Source of the DNA: Rhodococcus sp. KBS0724
GTDB lineage: Bacteria > Actinomycetota > Actinomycetes > Mycobacteriales > Mycobacteriaceae
Assembly (NCBI RefSeq): GCF_005938745.2
Contig: NZ_VCBX02000001.1
Span: 4,788,501 to 4,852,500, forward strand
DNA: 64,000 bases
Direction: 5' to 3'
Shown: positions 33,384 to 42,123 of the stretch, in pieces
How positions within the stretch are numbered: the first letter of the stretch is position 1
Layout of the letters: every line of letters begins with the position of its first letter
Position numbers and translations under genes: made by a program
The notes under the pieces: model-generated
The model's input: the letters and a program-made list of their open reading frames with translations, nothing else
Database searches by the model: none
What the model was told of the DNA's origin: nothing

Positions 33384-35013
33384 GCTTGCCGCCGCCGACC
33401 GACTGATCACACTCCCTGAAGGCTTACCGAAGCTCACTCTCGGATGGGAAGCTCTCCGTTTCGCTGCGCAGTATCTCAAGCACCCCAACGGCATTCGTGC
33501 CGGTATGCGTTGGAGGTACACGCCGGAACAGGCGCGTTTCCTGCTGTGGTGGTACGCGCTCGACGAGGACGGGCAGTGGCTGTTCTATCACGCAGCCCGC
33601 AGGCTTTCGAAGGGTTCGGGTAAGTCGCCGTTCGCGGGTTCGTTAGCGCTGATCGAGTTCTGTGCTCCGGTGCGGCTGAAGGATTTCGATCCGAAGTTGC
33701 CCGGGGGTTGTAAGGGCAAGCGCGTCGATATGCCGTTGGTGCAGATTGCGGCGACGTCGGAGAAGCAGACCGCGAACACGATGCGTCAGATTCGGGCGAT
33801 GGCGCCGAAGGGATCGCTGATCGTTCGAGACTTCCTGCTCGATCCTGGTCGCTCGCAGTACAACATGCTGCCCGAAGGCACCCTCGAAGTGATTACGTCG
33901 TCAGCAGCGACTGCGGAAGGCGCGGAAGCGACATTCGTGGTTGGTGACGAGACCGAGCACTGGTTGCCGGCCAATGGCGGCCCGGACTTGTTCTCGACGC
34001 TGGTGGACAACCTGACCAAGTCCGGCAATCGGATGCTCGAGACGGCGAACGCACCGAAGCCCGGCAAGGGTGCCGTCATCGACGACACCTACGACGCGTG
34101 GTGTGCGCAGGAAGACGGCAAGCAGGCCGGTGATCGTCGGATCTTGTTTGATGCGAGGATCGCGCCACCGGAGACGGTGATGGAAGATCCTGCGAGCCTG
34201 CGGACAGCACTGGAATTTGTGTACGCGGATTGTGAGTGGGCGAGCATCGACGCGATCATCACTCGCATTCAAGCGAAGAACGCGAAGAAGGACGACTCGA
34301 AACGCAAGTATCTGAATTGGCCTACGACAGTGGCGAATGCATGGGCGGATCCGCAGCTATGGAAGAAGCTCGCACGCCCGGACATCGTGGTCGAGCCTGG
34401 AACTCGCATTGTCATGTTCTTCGACGGCTCGAAGTCACGAGACGACACTGCGTTACTCGGGTGCCGGATCGACGACGGTCACGTGTTCACGATCGACGTG
34501 TGGTCTCCCGGCAACAGCCACGACAGCGAAGACGAGACACCCACGATCGATGTGGAAGCTGTTGACGCGAAGGTTGACTGGGCGATGGATACCTACGACG
34601 TCGTCGCGTTCTTCTCAGACGTCAAGGAGTGGGAAGGGTTCGCGAAGGTCACCTGGCCGCAGCGATACCGTGATCGCCTCACATTGCATGCTGTGCCGTC
34701 CGGTAGGTCTCCGGAACCGATCGCGTGGGACATGCGCAGTCGAGACTTCGAGTTCACGATGGCCGCCGAGCTGGTGGAAGCGGAGATCGCCGATGCCGCA
34801 TTCACCCACGACGGAGATCCGCGAACAACCGAACACGTGCTCAATGCACTACGTAAGGACGGACGCTTCGGTGTCTCGATCCAAAAGCGAACGCCGAACA
34901 GCCCCGACAAGATTGACGCCGCGGTCTGCGTAATCGGTGTCCGAATGGTGCGCCGACTGGTGTTGGCGGCCAAGACAGTTCCCGAACGCTCGAACGAAGC
35001 GTTCTTCATCTGA
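33367..35013 (+). CDS. terL: terminase large subunit
   Basis: A 548-residue packaging motor. The N-terminal ATPase has a P-loop variant (RRLSKGSGKSPFAG, near residue 82) and Walker B VVGDETEHW near residue 191. The C-terminal RNase H-like nuclease begins with FFDGSKSRDDTALLG (near 351), holding the first catalytic Asp, and further acidic residues follow. It hydrolyses ATP to pump DNA into proheads and cuts concatemers at headful or cos ends. This ATPase/nuclease pair matches HK97-like actinophage terminases. Confidence 0.95.
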   Translation: MESGNRLAAADRLITLPEGLPKLTLGWEALRFAAQYLKHPNGIRAGMRWRYTPEQARFLLWWYALDEDGQWLFYHAARRLSKGSGKSPFAGSLALIEFCAPVRLKDFDPKLPGGCKGKRVDMPLVQIAATSEKQTANTMRQIRAMAPKGSLIVRDFLLDPGRSQYNMLPEGTLEVITSSAATAEGAEATFVVGDETEHWLPANGGPDLFSTLVDNLTKSGNRMLETANAPKPGKGAVIDDTYDAWCAQEDGKQAGDRRILFDARIAPPETVMEDPASLRTALEFVYADCEWASIDAIITRIQAKNAKKDDSKRKYLNWPTTVANAWADPQLWKKLARPDIVVEPGTRIVMFFDGSKSRDDTALLGCRIDDGHVFTIDVWSPGNSHDSEDETPTIDVEAVDAKVDWAMDTYDVVAFFSDVKEWEGFAKVTWPQRYRDRLTLHAVPSGRSPEPIAWDMRSRDFEFTMAAELVEAEIADAAFTHDGDPRTTEHVLNALRKDGRFGVSIQKRTPNSPDKIDAAVCVIGVRMVRRLVLAAKTVPERSNEAFFI

Positions 35014-35033
35014 GATACGAAAGGTGGTCTCGG

Positions 35034-36419
35034 GTGAACAAGAACGCCGCGATCGACGCCGTGCAAGAAATTCTCAAGGGTGCCAGGGCTTCCGAGTCCG
35101 TGCGTTTGGAGAAGCTCGCGGATGCGATGCAGCCGTGGACGCCGGAAACGGCGGTGACCAAGGTTCAGATCAAGGGTGTTCCGGAAGGGCCGAGTGCCGG
35201 TATCGCGGCGCGGTCCCAAACGAATTTCCTACCGCTGGTCTTGGACGTCTTCTCGCAGGCGCTGAAGGTCGACGACTATCTTTCGTCGAAGACGAAGTCG
35301 ACAGCAGGGCCGTGGCAGTGGTGGCAGCGCAACAAACTCGGCGCGGTGCAGACCGGAGTTCATAGGTCCACGCTGCACTACGGCGCATCGTATTGCACTG
35401 TGTTGCCGTCGATGTCACCGGGCGACAGCACACCCGGTGCGTTCGTTCGTGGTGTGGCGCCTCGGAAGATGACGGCGATGTACGGCGAGCCAATGGAATG
35501 GGCGCCAAGTGCCGGCGGCCCGGTCGATGATGACTGGCCGATGATGGCCTTGGAGATGCACGGGTCGTTGATCCGTTTGTATGACGAGGAGTCCGTGCAT
35601 TTCGTCGGCATCAAAAACCTTCCTCGCTCGACTTTCGGATGGTCGGACCCGGCGTATCTGAAAGACAACTTCGAGTACATCGAGCCACGCGGCCACGGTG
35701 TCGGAGTGTGTCCGATCGTGCGGTTCCGGGATCGGATCCTGCTCGACGGTGAGGAACAGTTCGGGATTATCGAGCCACTGCTGACAATTCAGTCGCGGAT
35801 CGACGAGACCTCGTTCGAGATGGCGACGACGCAGTACTGGGCAGCGTTCATGCAGCGGTACGTCATGGGTTGGCTCCCGAAGGATGAGGCGGAAGCGTTT
35901 CGTCAGTCCGCCTCGGACACCATGTTCTTCAAGGAGAAGGACGTCAAGGTCGGACAGTTCGAAGCGTCCCCGCTCGGGCCCTACATCGAATCGCATGACT
36001 CTGCATTGCGTGACCTCTCGGCCATCTCGCAGGTTCCTGCGATGAACCTTGGTCTCTCCGGAGTCTCCAACATCGCGGAGGGCACGCTCGCCGGTGTCGA
36101 AGCGGGTAAGGACCGCAAGGCTGACGAGATCGCGACATCGCTTGGTGAATCGTGGGAACAGGTGCTGCGCACCAGCGCCCACATCACCGGGGACGCCGAG
36201 AGTGCCGCCGATTTCGGAGCTGAGGTGAAGTGGCGCGATCAGACAGCTCGCACGTTCGCTCAGATCGTCGACGGTCTCGGCAAACTCGCGCAATCTCTTG
36301 ATATTCCGCCGGAGGCACTGTGGGAGGACGTTCCGGGATGGACCAAGGAACGGGTCGATCGTATTCGGGAAATCGCTGCCGCTCGTGATTCAGGATTGGC
36401 GTATTCCGGGGGTGAGTAG
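35034..36419 (+). CDS. portal protein
   Basis: A 461-residue phage portal of the SPP1/HK97-like actinophage type that forms the dodecameric DNA channel at one capsid vertex. Features are the long central beta-rich part (FVGIKNLPRSTFGW, GVCPIVRFRDRILLDGEEQF) and the helical C-terminus with PAMNLGLSGVSNIAEGTLAG, the segment common to portals where a bound helix lines the channel. The start is GTG at 35034, 20 bases after terL. The next gene overlaps its stop by one base. Confidence 0.93.
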   Translation: MNKNAAIDAVQEILKGARASESVRLEKLADAMQPWTPETAVTKVQIKGVPEGPSAGIAARSQTNFLPLVLDVFSQALKVDDYLSSKTKSTAGPWQWWQRNKLGAVQTGVHRSTLHYGASYCTVLPSMSPGDSTPGAFVRGVAPRKMTAMYGEPMEWAPSAGGPVDDDWPMMALEMHGSLIRLYDEESVHFVGIKNLPRSTFGWSDPAYLKDNFEYIEPRGHGVGVCPIVRFRDRILLDGEEQFGIIEPLLTIQSRIDETSFEMATTQYWAAFMQRYVMGWLPKDEAEAFRQSASDTMFFKEKDVKVGQFEASPLGPYIESHDSALRDLSAISQVPAMNLGLSGVSNIAEGTLAGVEAGKDRKADEIATSLGESWEQVLRTSAHITGDAESAADFGAEVKWRDQTARTFAQIVDGLGKLAQSLDIPPEALWEDVPGWTKERVDRIREIAAARDSGLAYSGGE

Positions 36420-38284
36420 TGAATCAGTCCCGATTCCGTCGCCTCGTAGCCCTGCTGATGAAGACGTTGGGCCGACAGGTCCGCCGCACCATCCGAACTC
36501 AGGGCGTCCCGATCACAGCGGAGCAGCGTGCGGAGGTTGCGGCGGCACTGCTGCCGCACATCCGCCGTGCTCGGGCTCAGTCGCACGCGTTGGGCGCGGC
36601 GATGCTCGAACCTCAAGCACGCTCTCTCGGTGTGGTGACGCCTCCGGTGCGCCCGGTGCGTCCCTACCCTCAGCGTGCGGTCGAGACGATGCTCGAGAAC
36701 GTCACGAACGTGAACCCTCGGCCGTCTCGGGCTCGGGTCACCGTCGACGGGAACGCTCAGGACGGGGCGCGCGGCCCCCGGGTGTCTGTGCAGGCGCTCG
36801 ATCCGGTCACGCGGCGTCGTGCTCGGGTCACTGTCGATGTGACAGAGGAGAATCGGCGCGACTCGCAAGTGGTCAAGGTCGTCACCGCGCGGCTGGAAGC
36901 TGCTGCTGAGCGTCACGCACGGATGCCGAGCCGTGAAGCTCTGACCGATGCTTTGGAGTCGACGCCGATTGTTCCCCTGCAGTCAGCTCCGGACGAGGAT
37001 CCTGAAGCCGATTTCGTGTGGGACGACGACGATCTGCTCTCACCCGACGACGTAAATGCCGGCCGTGCGGCTTTGATCGGATGGGCACGAGTACTCACCG
37101 GAACGGAATCGTGCCCCTGGTGCGCGATGCTCGCCTCTCGCGGGCCGGTGTTCAAGTCCGAACGGGACGCGCAGTTCATCACGTCCAGGTCCGAACGATT
37201 CGATTCCCGCGAACTCAAGCTCTACCACGACAACTGCGACTGCGAAATCGTCATGGTCCGTGAGGGCGTCGACTGGAATGGCCGTGAACAATACGAGGCG
37301 CTCGAACAGTTGTGGATCGAATCCACTCTCGACACGTCGGGGCAGGACTCGGTAAAGGCGTTCTCGCAGGCGTTCAACCAACGTGCCGCCGACGGTGATA
37401 TCGATCAGTTCATCGCGACGTTCCCCGACGAGACGGATGACGATTCCATCGAGGTTCCCCCTGAACCGGATACGTCTGTGCCTGAGTCTGATCCGGTCGA
37501 TCGACTGCAAGAGTCGAGAGATCGTCTGGCCTGGCTCGAAGAGTCCCGTGCGACTCTCGAATGGCTCGAAGCGGAAAGAAACTTCAACGCCGCACCCCCG
37601 GCTCTGTCTGCGGACTACGACTCCTCCGTTACTCCGGAGCAGAGAGCATCGATCGATCGTGACCTGTCGGTCATTCCGATTTCGGTGCGTCAGCAACTCG
37701 CGGCCGAGGGTGTTCGATTACAGGTCGGTGACACGGTCGAGAACACTCCACTGGGTGCGATCTACCGCGGTCAGCTGACCTCAGACGGTCGACCGCTCAC
37801 CGATGGTGTCGGCGGCTTCTACGATCCGCCCGAGAACGCCGTGCTGATTTCGTCGACCGTTCCTCACGGATCGGTGAACGTGATCGCCCACGAACTCGGA
37901 CATGCACTGGACTACACCGCACTTCGCAATCGACCCGTCGATGTGGAGATGTCGATTCAGGGCACGCGCGGGCAGCAGAATCTGCCTGCGTCGACACTGG
38001 CATCGGTCATCCAGCAGCCTCGGGTCCGGCGAATCACACAGATCGTGCAGGACCCGTACTTGGAGTTCGCGCACGCGATGGTCGTCGCGTCGACTACTGG
38101 TCGCGAGTACTTCAAATCCGGCTCCGCCGGCACTCGTGAGGATGGTCGCCGGGAGTGGATCGCCGAAGGCATCGCTGCGATCATCGAAGGTGATGATGCG
38201 GTACTGCTGGAGATCTCCGGTGGAAGCGCTCAAGCTGCGGATATACTCAAATGGTCCCTACGTCGATTGGAGGTGCTGCCGTGA
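36419..38284 (+). CDS. MuF-type head protein with C-terminal zinc metalloprotease domain
   Basis: A 621-residue fusion. Residues about 1-300 are a phage MuF minor head protein: helical start, then the MuF core ESCPWCAMLASRGPVF and HDNCDCEIVMV near residues 230-280. Residues about 440-620 carry a second module with HELGHALD (HExxH, near residue 490) and a downstream EWIAEGIAAI glutamate near 579 as third ligand, the pattern of ATLF-like/gluzincin metallopeptidases. A linker rich in Glu/Ser joins them. The protein should be packaged in the virion head, so the peptidase may be injected with DNA or help maturation. It overlaps the next gene by 4 bases. Confidence 0.85.
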   Translation: MNQSRFRRLVALLMKTLGRQVRRTIRTQGVPITAEQRAEVAAALLPHIRRARAQSHALGAAMLEPQARSLGVVTPPVRPVRPYPQRAVETMLENVTNVNPRPSRARVTVDGNAQDGARGPRVSVQALDPVTRRRARVTVDVTEENRRDSQVVKVVTARLEAAAERHARMPSREALTDALESTPIVPLQSAPDEDPEADFVWDDDDLLSPDDVNAGRAALIGWARVLTGTESCPWCAMLASRGPVFKSERDAQFITSRSERFDSRELKLYHDNCDCEIVMVREGVDWNGREQYEALEQLWIESTLDTSGQDSVKAFSQAFNQRAADGDIDQFIATFPDETDDDSIEVPPEPDTSVPESDPVDRLQESRDRLAWLEESRATLEWLEAERNFNAAPPALSADYDSSVTPEQRASIDRDLSVIPISVRQQLAAEGVRLQVGDTVENTPLGAIYRGQLTSDGRPLTDGVGGFYDPPENAVLISSTVPHGSVNVIAHELGHALDYTALRNRPVDVEMSIQGTRGQQNLPASTLASVIQQPRVRRITQIVQDPYLEFAHAMVVASTTGREYFKSGSAGTREDGRREWIAEGIAAIIEGDDAVLLEISGGSAQAADILKWSLRRLEVLP

Positions 38285-38529
38285 TCGCTCCCGTGCTGTA
38301 CCTCGGTGACAATCGCTATCTGACCGTGCAAGGCACCATCGTCGAAGGCCAACCCAAGACAGCCGACGACATTGAGTTCAGTCGCATGCTCGATCCGGAC
38401 TACGAACCGGCCGAGACGGATGGCGCGCCGGCCCCGGTTGCGCCCCTGACTGATGCGAACCGATCAGGTTGGGAATTAGCAGCACAGCGTGGCGGATACG
38501 TCCTCGACGAACTGCTGACTGCCTCGTAA
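38281..38529 (+). CDS. small acidic protein next to the MuF-peptidase
   Basis: An 82-residue acidic protein that begins in a GTGA overlap with the MuF fusion and is followed by an intrinsic terminator. It shows strands at the start (VLYLGDNRYLTVQGTIVEGQ) and a helical end (GWELAAQRGGYVLDELL). I do not recognise it. Its tight coupling to a possible effector makes a binding partner or immunity role imaginable but unproven. Confidence 0.6.
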   Translation: MIAPVLYLGDNRYLTVQGTIVEGQPKTADDIEFSRMLDPDYEPAETDGAPAPVAPLTDANRSGWELAAQRGGYVLDELLTAS

Positions 38530-38550
38530 CCACATTCACTAATCATCTGA

Positions 38551-38578
38551 CCCCGTAGCACTCGCTGCGGGGTTTTTT
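38551..38578 (+). terminator. intrinsic terminator between MuF and scaffold genes
   Basis: A 9-bp stem (CCCCGTAGC / GCTGCGGGG, one G-T) with loop ACTC is followed by TTTTTT (38573-38578). It lies in the 100-base gap between the MuF-linked gene and the scaffold gene, so it probably sets the ratio of packaging genes to capsid genes. Confidence 0.88.
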
Positions 38579-38629
38579 ATGCCCAGACCACGGTCGTGGG
38601 CGCATCCACCCCAGGAGGGTTTCTTCGTC

Positions 38630-39217
38630 ATGACTGCACCCGTCACACCGCCCGCACCGGCCGCTCCGCCCGCACCCCCGGCACCATCAGTTGATCCGGC
38701 ACCCCCGGCGACTCCTCCGGCCCCTGCCGCTCCAGCTGCCCCGGCCACACCACCCGCACCTGCGGCAAACGAGCCGACACTTGAGCAGCTCACTGCACAG
38801 CTCGCAGCGGCACAGGCGCAGTTGGCGGAAGCGGCTCCAATCCTGGAGGCCCACACGGCGACGCAGGAACAGAACAAGACCGAGGTGCAGAAAGCTCTCG
38901 ATCGTGCCGACGCAGCGGAGAAGCGCGAAGCTGCGTTGGCACTCAAATATGTTGCCGCATCGCACGGTATCGCCGAGGAGAATATCGACCTGCTCGGCAC
39001 CGGAACGCTTGAGGAAATCCAGGCCCGCGCGGCGCGCATCGCCGCTCTCGTCCCGGCACCGACCGAACCTCCCACACCCGTCGATCCTGCGCCGCTGGGC
39101 GCGCCGCCGTCGCAGCGCCCGGTCGAGGCACTCAAACCCGGCGCTTCCCCCGCACCGCCCGTCGCCCCCGACGACTCGTACCCGGCGTCCTGGCTTCCGC
39201 CAGTTCGCTCCAACTAG
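38630..39217 (+). CDS. capsid scaffold protein
   Basis: A 195-residue protein placed directly before the decoration and capsid genes. It has a long Pro/Ala-rich N-terminus, a central coiled-coil-like helix (LEQLTAQLAAAQAQLAEAAP), a second helix with ALDRADAAEKREAAL, and a Pro-rich C-terminus. This is the usual look of siphovirus scaffolds, which direct assembly of HK97-fold capsids and are then removed. The ATG at 38630 follows the phage GGAGG site. Confidence 0.82.
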   Translation: MTAPVTPPAPAAPPAPPAPSVDPAPPATPPAPAAPAAPATPPAPAANEPTLEQLTAQLAAAQAQLAEAAPILEAHTATQEQNKTEVQKALDRADAAEKREAALALKYVAASHGIAEENIDLLGTGTLEEIQARAARIAALVPAPTEPPTPVDPAPLGAPPSQRPVEALKPGASPAPPVAPDDSYPASWLPPVRSN

Positions 39218-39232
39218 AAAGGCAAGTCCCTC

Positions 39233-39616
39233 ATGGCAAATGAGTGCATTCCCTTTTACTCGCCCGGGCTGGACCTCACTGTTCAGACCACGACGGCGGT
39301 GAAGGGCAAGACGTTCCTCAATATCAATGGCGCTCTCGATCCGGCCGCCGGAACTCTCGCGAAGGCAACGACCGCTGCTGCGGCCGGTCTCGTGATCGGT
39401 GTCGCCTCACGTGATGCCGCATCCGGTGCGCGGGTGCCGGTGATCCGAGGCCCTGGCCGCATCGTCCCGGTCACGGCCGGCGGCGCAATCGCTGCGGGCG
39501 CCGAAGTCGAGGTCGGCGCTGGCGGTAAGGCCGTCACGCTCGCCGCCGGCAAGGCCGTCGGCCGCGCGTGGAGCGCCGGAGTCAACAACGGCGACGTCGC
39601 CGTATCCCTCTACTAG
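39233..39616 (+). CDS. capsid decoration protein (DUF2190-like)
   Basis: A 127-residue protein with a Gly/Ala/Val-rich beta pattern (GLVIGVASRDAASGARVPVI, GPGRIVPVTAGGAIAAGA) like DUF2190/lambda gpD-type head decoration proteins, which bind the mature capsid surface. Gene position between scaffold and capsid genes supports this. It ends 17 bases before the major capsid gene. Confidence 0.8.
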   Translation: MANECIPFYSPGLDLTVQTTTAVKGKTFLNINGALDPAAGTLAKATTAAAAGLVIGVASRDAASGARVPVIRGPGRIVPVTAGGAIAAGAEVEVGAGGKAVTLAAGKAVGRAWSAGVNNGDVAVSLY

Positions 39617-39633
39617 GAAAGGAGTACTCGATC

Positions 39634-40590
39634 ATGGCACTCAACCCCTCGCATCACCCACTCGCAGGTCCAGTGGTCGACGGAACGAACTACACCGTCG
39701 ACCTCATGCTCAAGGAACCGACTCGCATCACGCGGTATCTCTCGGATCTGATGTTGCCCAAGTACTTCATGCACCGCATCTTCAGTAGCGGTGGATCGGT
39801 CAGTGGCGGATCGGTCGTCTTCGATCAGCTCACCAAGAATGATCTGTACTCCGACCGCGACGTCCAGAACGTCGAGCCCGGTGGCGAATTCCCGATCATG
39901 ACTTCATCCCGCCAGGCACCGCGCACGGCTCAGGTCGAGAAGTTCGGTGGCAAGTTCGAGGTGCTCGACGAGGCGAAGGATCGCAACGATCCGTCCTCCA
40001 TCAAGCAGGAAACGACGAAGCTGTCGAACACGATCAACCGCGGTATCCACATTCGCGGTGTCCGCGAGCTCGAAGCGGCGATCGCCGAGTACAGCTCCGG
40101 CGACTACGCCGACTGGACCCCGGACAGGGAAGCCCCGGCCGGAAAGATCCTCGGCGTCACGATGGCGGGTGCGTCGTGGAAGAGCGCCACGACCACCAAG
40201 GCAGCGGACAAGACGGCCGCGACCGACCCGTCGGCGAACTTCGCCCTCGCCGAATTGCGCTCGGAGAAGATCGAACTCGGGGTGAACTACAACCTGTGGC
40301 TCGTCAACCCGACCGACAAGACGAACTTCCAGATGACCTACGGCGAGAACTGGGAGAACATCCTCAAGAACTGGGGCGTCGAGCTTCAGTCCTCGAACAT
40401 CGTCCCCGTGGGCACCGCCTACGCGGTCGCCGAGGGCCAGGTCGGTGAAACCCGGCTCGAGAAGCCGCTGTCCACCGAGACGTGGCGCACGCCCGAAACC
40501 GAGTCGAGCTGGGTACAGACCTCGGTCCGACCGGTGATGTACGTGACTAACCCGTTCTCGGTTCTCAAGATCACCGGCCTAAACGCCTGA
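39634..40590 (+). CDS. major capsid protein
   Basis: A 318-residue protein with the expected size and place for an HK97-fold capsid protein. It has an N-arm, an E-loop-like region (GGSVSGGSVVFDQLTKNDLY), a long spine-helix-like region (SIKQETTKLSNTINRGIHIR) and a beta-rich C-terminal P/A domain (PVMYVTNPFSVLKITGLN). There is no protease domain or long delta region, consistent with a separate scaffold gene. An AGGAAAGGAG site precedes the ATG at 39634. Confidence 0.9.
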   Translation: MALNPSHHPLAGPVVDGTNYTVDLMLKEPTRITRYLSDLMLPKYFMHRIFSSGGSVSGGSVVFDQLTKNDLYSDRDVQNVEPGGEFPIMTSSRQAPRTAQVEKFGGKFEVLDEAKDRNDPSSIKQETTKLSNTINRGIHIRGVRELEAAIAEYSSGDYADWTPDREAPAGKILGVTMAGASWKSATTTKAADKTAATDPSANFALAELRSEKIELGVNYNLWLVNPTDKTNFQMTYGENWENILKNWGVELQSSNIVPVGTAYAVAEGQVGETRLEKPLSTETWRTPETESSWVQTSVRPVMYVTNPFSVLKITGLNA

Positions 40591-40602
40591 TCGGAGGTAG
40601 CT

Positions 40603-40995
40603 GTGGCTACGCCGTTCGCAACAATCGTTGATCTGAAGTCCCGTCCATCTGCGCTGACCGAAGCACAGATGGACGGGTCCGGTCAGCTCCTCAAAGACGC
40701 GTCGCTGTGGATGCGGGTGTGGTTCCCCGGAGCCGCGGACGCAATCGGTTCAAACGAGGATCTGGCAGAGGCGCTATCAATGGTGTGTTGCTCGATGGTC
40801 AAGCGCGCCTTGATCGCTGGCGAGCGAGAAGGGCTCACCTCGCACAGCGAGACGATCGACGGGTACGCCGAGCAGGTTGTGCTCAGTAATCCTGACGGGA
40901 ACTTGTACGTCACGAATGCGGAGAAAGATCTGATCGAGAAACTCCTCGAGGTCAAGACCGTCACCGCGGTATCTATGACGATGCGAGGTACGTGA
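40603..40995 (+). CDS. head-tail connector (Gp19/Gp15-like)
   Basis: A 130-residue helical protein directly after the capsid gene, the slot of the HK97 gp6-like connector that binds the portal. Helices LTEAQMDGSGQLLKDASLWM and AEALSMVCCSMVKRALIAGE are followed by a short C-terminal strand region, resembling the Gp19/Gp15/Gp42-type connector family. The start is GTG at 40603. It overlaps the next gene. Confidence 0.78.
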   Translation: MATPFATIVDLKSRPSALTEAQMDGSGQLLKDASLWMRVWFPGAADAIGSNEDLAEALSMVCCSMVKRALIAGEREGLTSHSETIDGYAEQVVLSNPDGNLYVTNAEKDLIEKLLEVKTVTAVSMTMRGT

Positions 40996-41333
40996 TGTGG
41001 AGTCGTGGGGAAACGGTCACGGTCTTTCGGAAGAAGGAACGTGACCGGCCCGGTGACGCGGTCGACGGCGGCACAGACGGATACGTCGAGCACCATCCGA
41101 TCGAGAACGTCGTCATTCGTTGGCTGGACTCACAGGATCTGACCGATCAGCGGGTCGGCTCGGAAACATCTGTGCGGCTGTCGTGCCCGTCGGGTGCGGA
41201 TGTACTTGCCACAGACCGAATCCGACTACCAGACGGCGATATGTACGCCGTCGACGGCAAACCGAAGCGGCCCAGGTCGCCCAAGAGTGGCCGTCAACCG
41301 TACGTCGGTGTGATGTTGAAGGCGGTGACGTAA
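40995..41333 (+). CDS. head-tail joining protein (stopper-like)
   Basis: A 112-residue beta-rich protein (ETVTVFRKKERDRPGDAV at the start, DRIRLPDGDMYAVDGKPKRP near the end) of the size and order of a gp9/gp16-like head stopper. The ATG at 40995 has GAGG 6 bases upstream; a GTG at 40992 is also possible. It ends immediately before the next start. Confidence 0.72.
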   Translation: MWSRGETVTVFRKKERDRPGDAVDGGTDGYVEHHPIENVVIRWLDSQDLTDQRVGSETSVRLSCPSGADVLATDRIRLPDGDMYAVDGKPKRPRSPKSGRQPYVGVMLKAVT

Positions 41334-41669
41334 ATGGCGCAGCCGAAGGATTACACGCCCAACCACGCCGGTGTCGGCAAGATGCTGGTAGGTCCGGAGA
41401 TGCGGTCGCTGGTGCAGGAACGTGCCGAAATGGGCGCTGCCCTGTACCGCGAACGGGTCAAGAAGCACACCGGCGAGAACGCCAGAACCGTTCGCGTGCA
41501 CACCGAGATCGGCGGCAAGAAAAACGACCGCTGGACCGGCGTCGTGACGGCCTTCGCTCCGCACGCCGCTGCCCGAGAGTTCGGCAACTTCCGCAAGCGC
41601 GGCAAAGGGTTCCAGGGCGAGCACGTCTTGCGCACCATCGCAAACGATCTGGAAGCAGGTATCGAATGA
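41334..41669 (+). CDS. HK97 gp10-like tail-component protein
   Basis: A 111-residue protein with a helical N-terminus (VGKMLVGPEMRSLVQERAEM), the tail-component motif RERVKKHTGENARTVRVHTE, and an end with AAREFGNFRKRGKGF, seen in HK97 gp10/gp64-type neck proteins where EFG...H follows. It joins the head stopper to the tail tube and overlaps the next gene by 4 bases. Confidence 0.82.
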   Translation: MAQPKDYTPNHAGVGKMLVGPEMRSLVQERAEMGAALYRERVKKHTGENARTVRVHTEIGGKKNDRWTGVVTAFAPHAAAREFGNFRKRGKGFQGEHVLRTIANDLEAGIE

Positions 41670-42052
41670 CCTGGCAATTCCCCGACGCTGAAAACGTGAT
41701 GTGCGATCTTCTCGACCCCATCGCTCCGGCATCGACATGGCTCGGTGACGACTGGGAGAAAAACCTCCCCCAGATCCAGGTCAACCGGATTGGCGGCGGC
41801 CTCGACCCGGACGAGGTCACCGACACCGCCCGCCTGCAGGTTGCTGTGTTCGCCGTCAACCGTGCAGAAGTCCAGCGGTTGAACACGCTGGTGCGCAATG
41901 CGGTTCGGGAAGCCGAGTTCAGCGAAGTCGGTGGTGTGCAGATCGACACCACCTCGGAAGCGATCGCCGGGCAGCAAGTGCCCGACAGCAATCCGGACGA
42001 TCGGCGCGTCATCTCGACGTACACCCTCGCATTCCGCGAACAAGACCTCTAA
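41666..42052 (+). CDS. tail terminator protein
   Basis: A 128-residue protein with the alternating alpha/beta pattern of tail terminators (ENVMCDLLDPI helix, PQIQVNRIGGGLD strand, VISTYTLAFREQDL final strand). It lies right before the major tail protein, where the terminator gene is found in almost all siphoviruses. Terminators cap the tail tube and fix its junction to the head. Confidence 0.8.
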   Translation: MTWQFPDAENVMCDLLDPIAPASTWLGDDWEKNLPQIQVNRIGGGLDPDEVTDTARLQVAVFAVNRAEVQRLNTLVRNAVREAEFSEVGGVQIDTTSEAIAGQQVPDSNPDDRRVISTYTLAFREQDL

Positions 42053-42123
42053 CACCACTAGCGACCAACCAGCGCGCTCCCACTTCGGGTTCGGCGCTTC
42101 TTTGTCGTACCCGAAAGGACATC

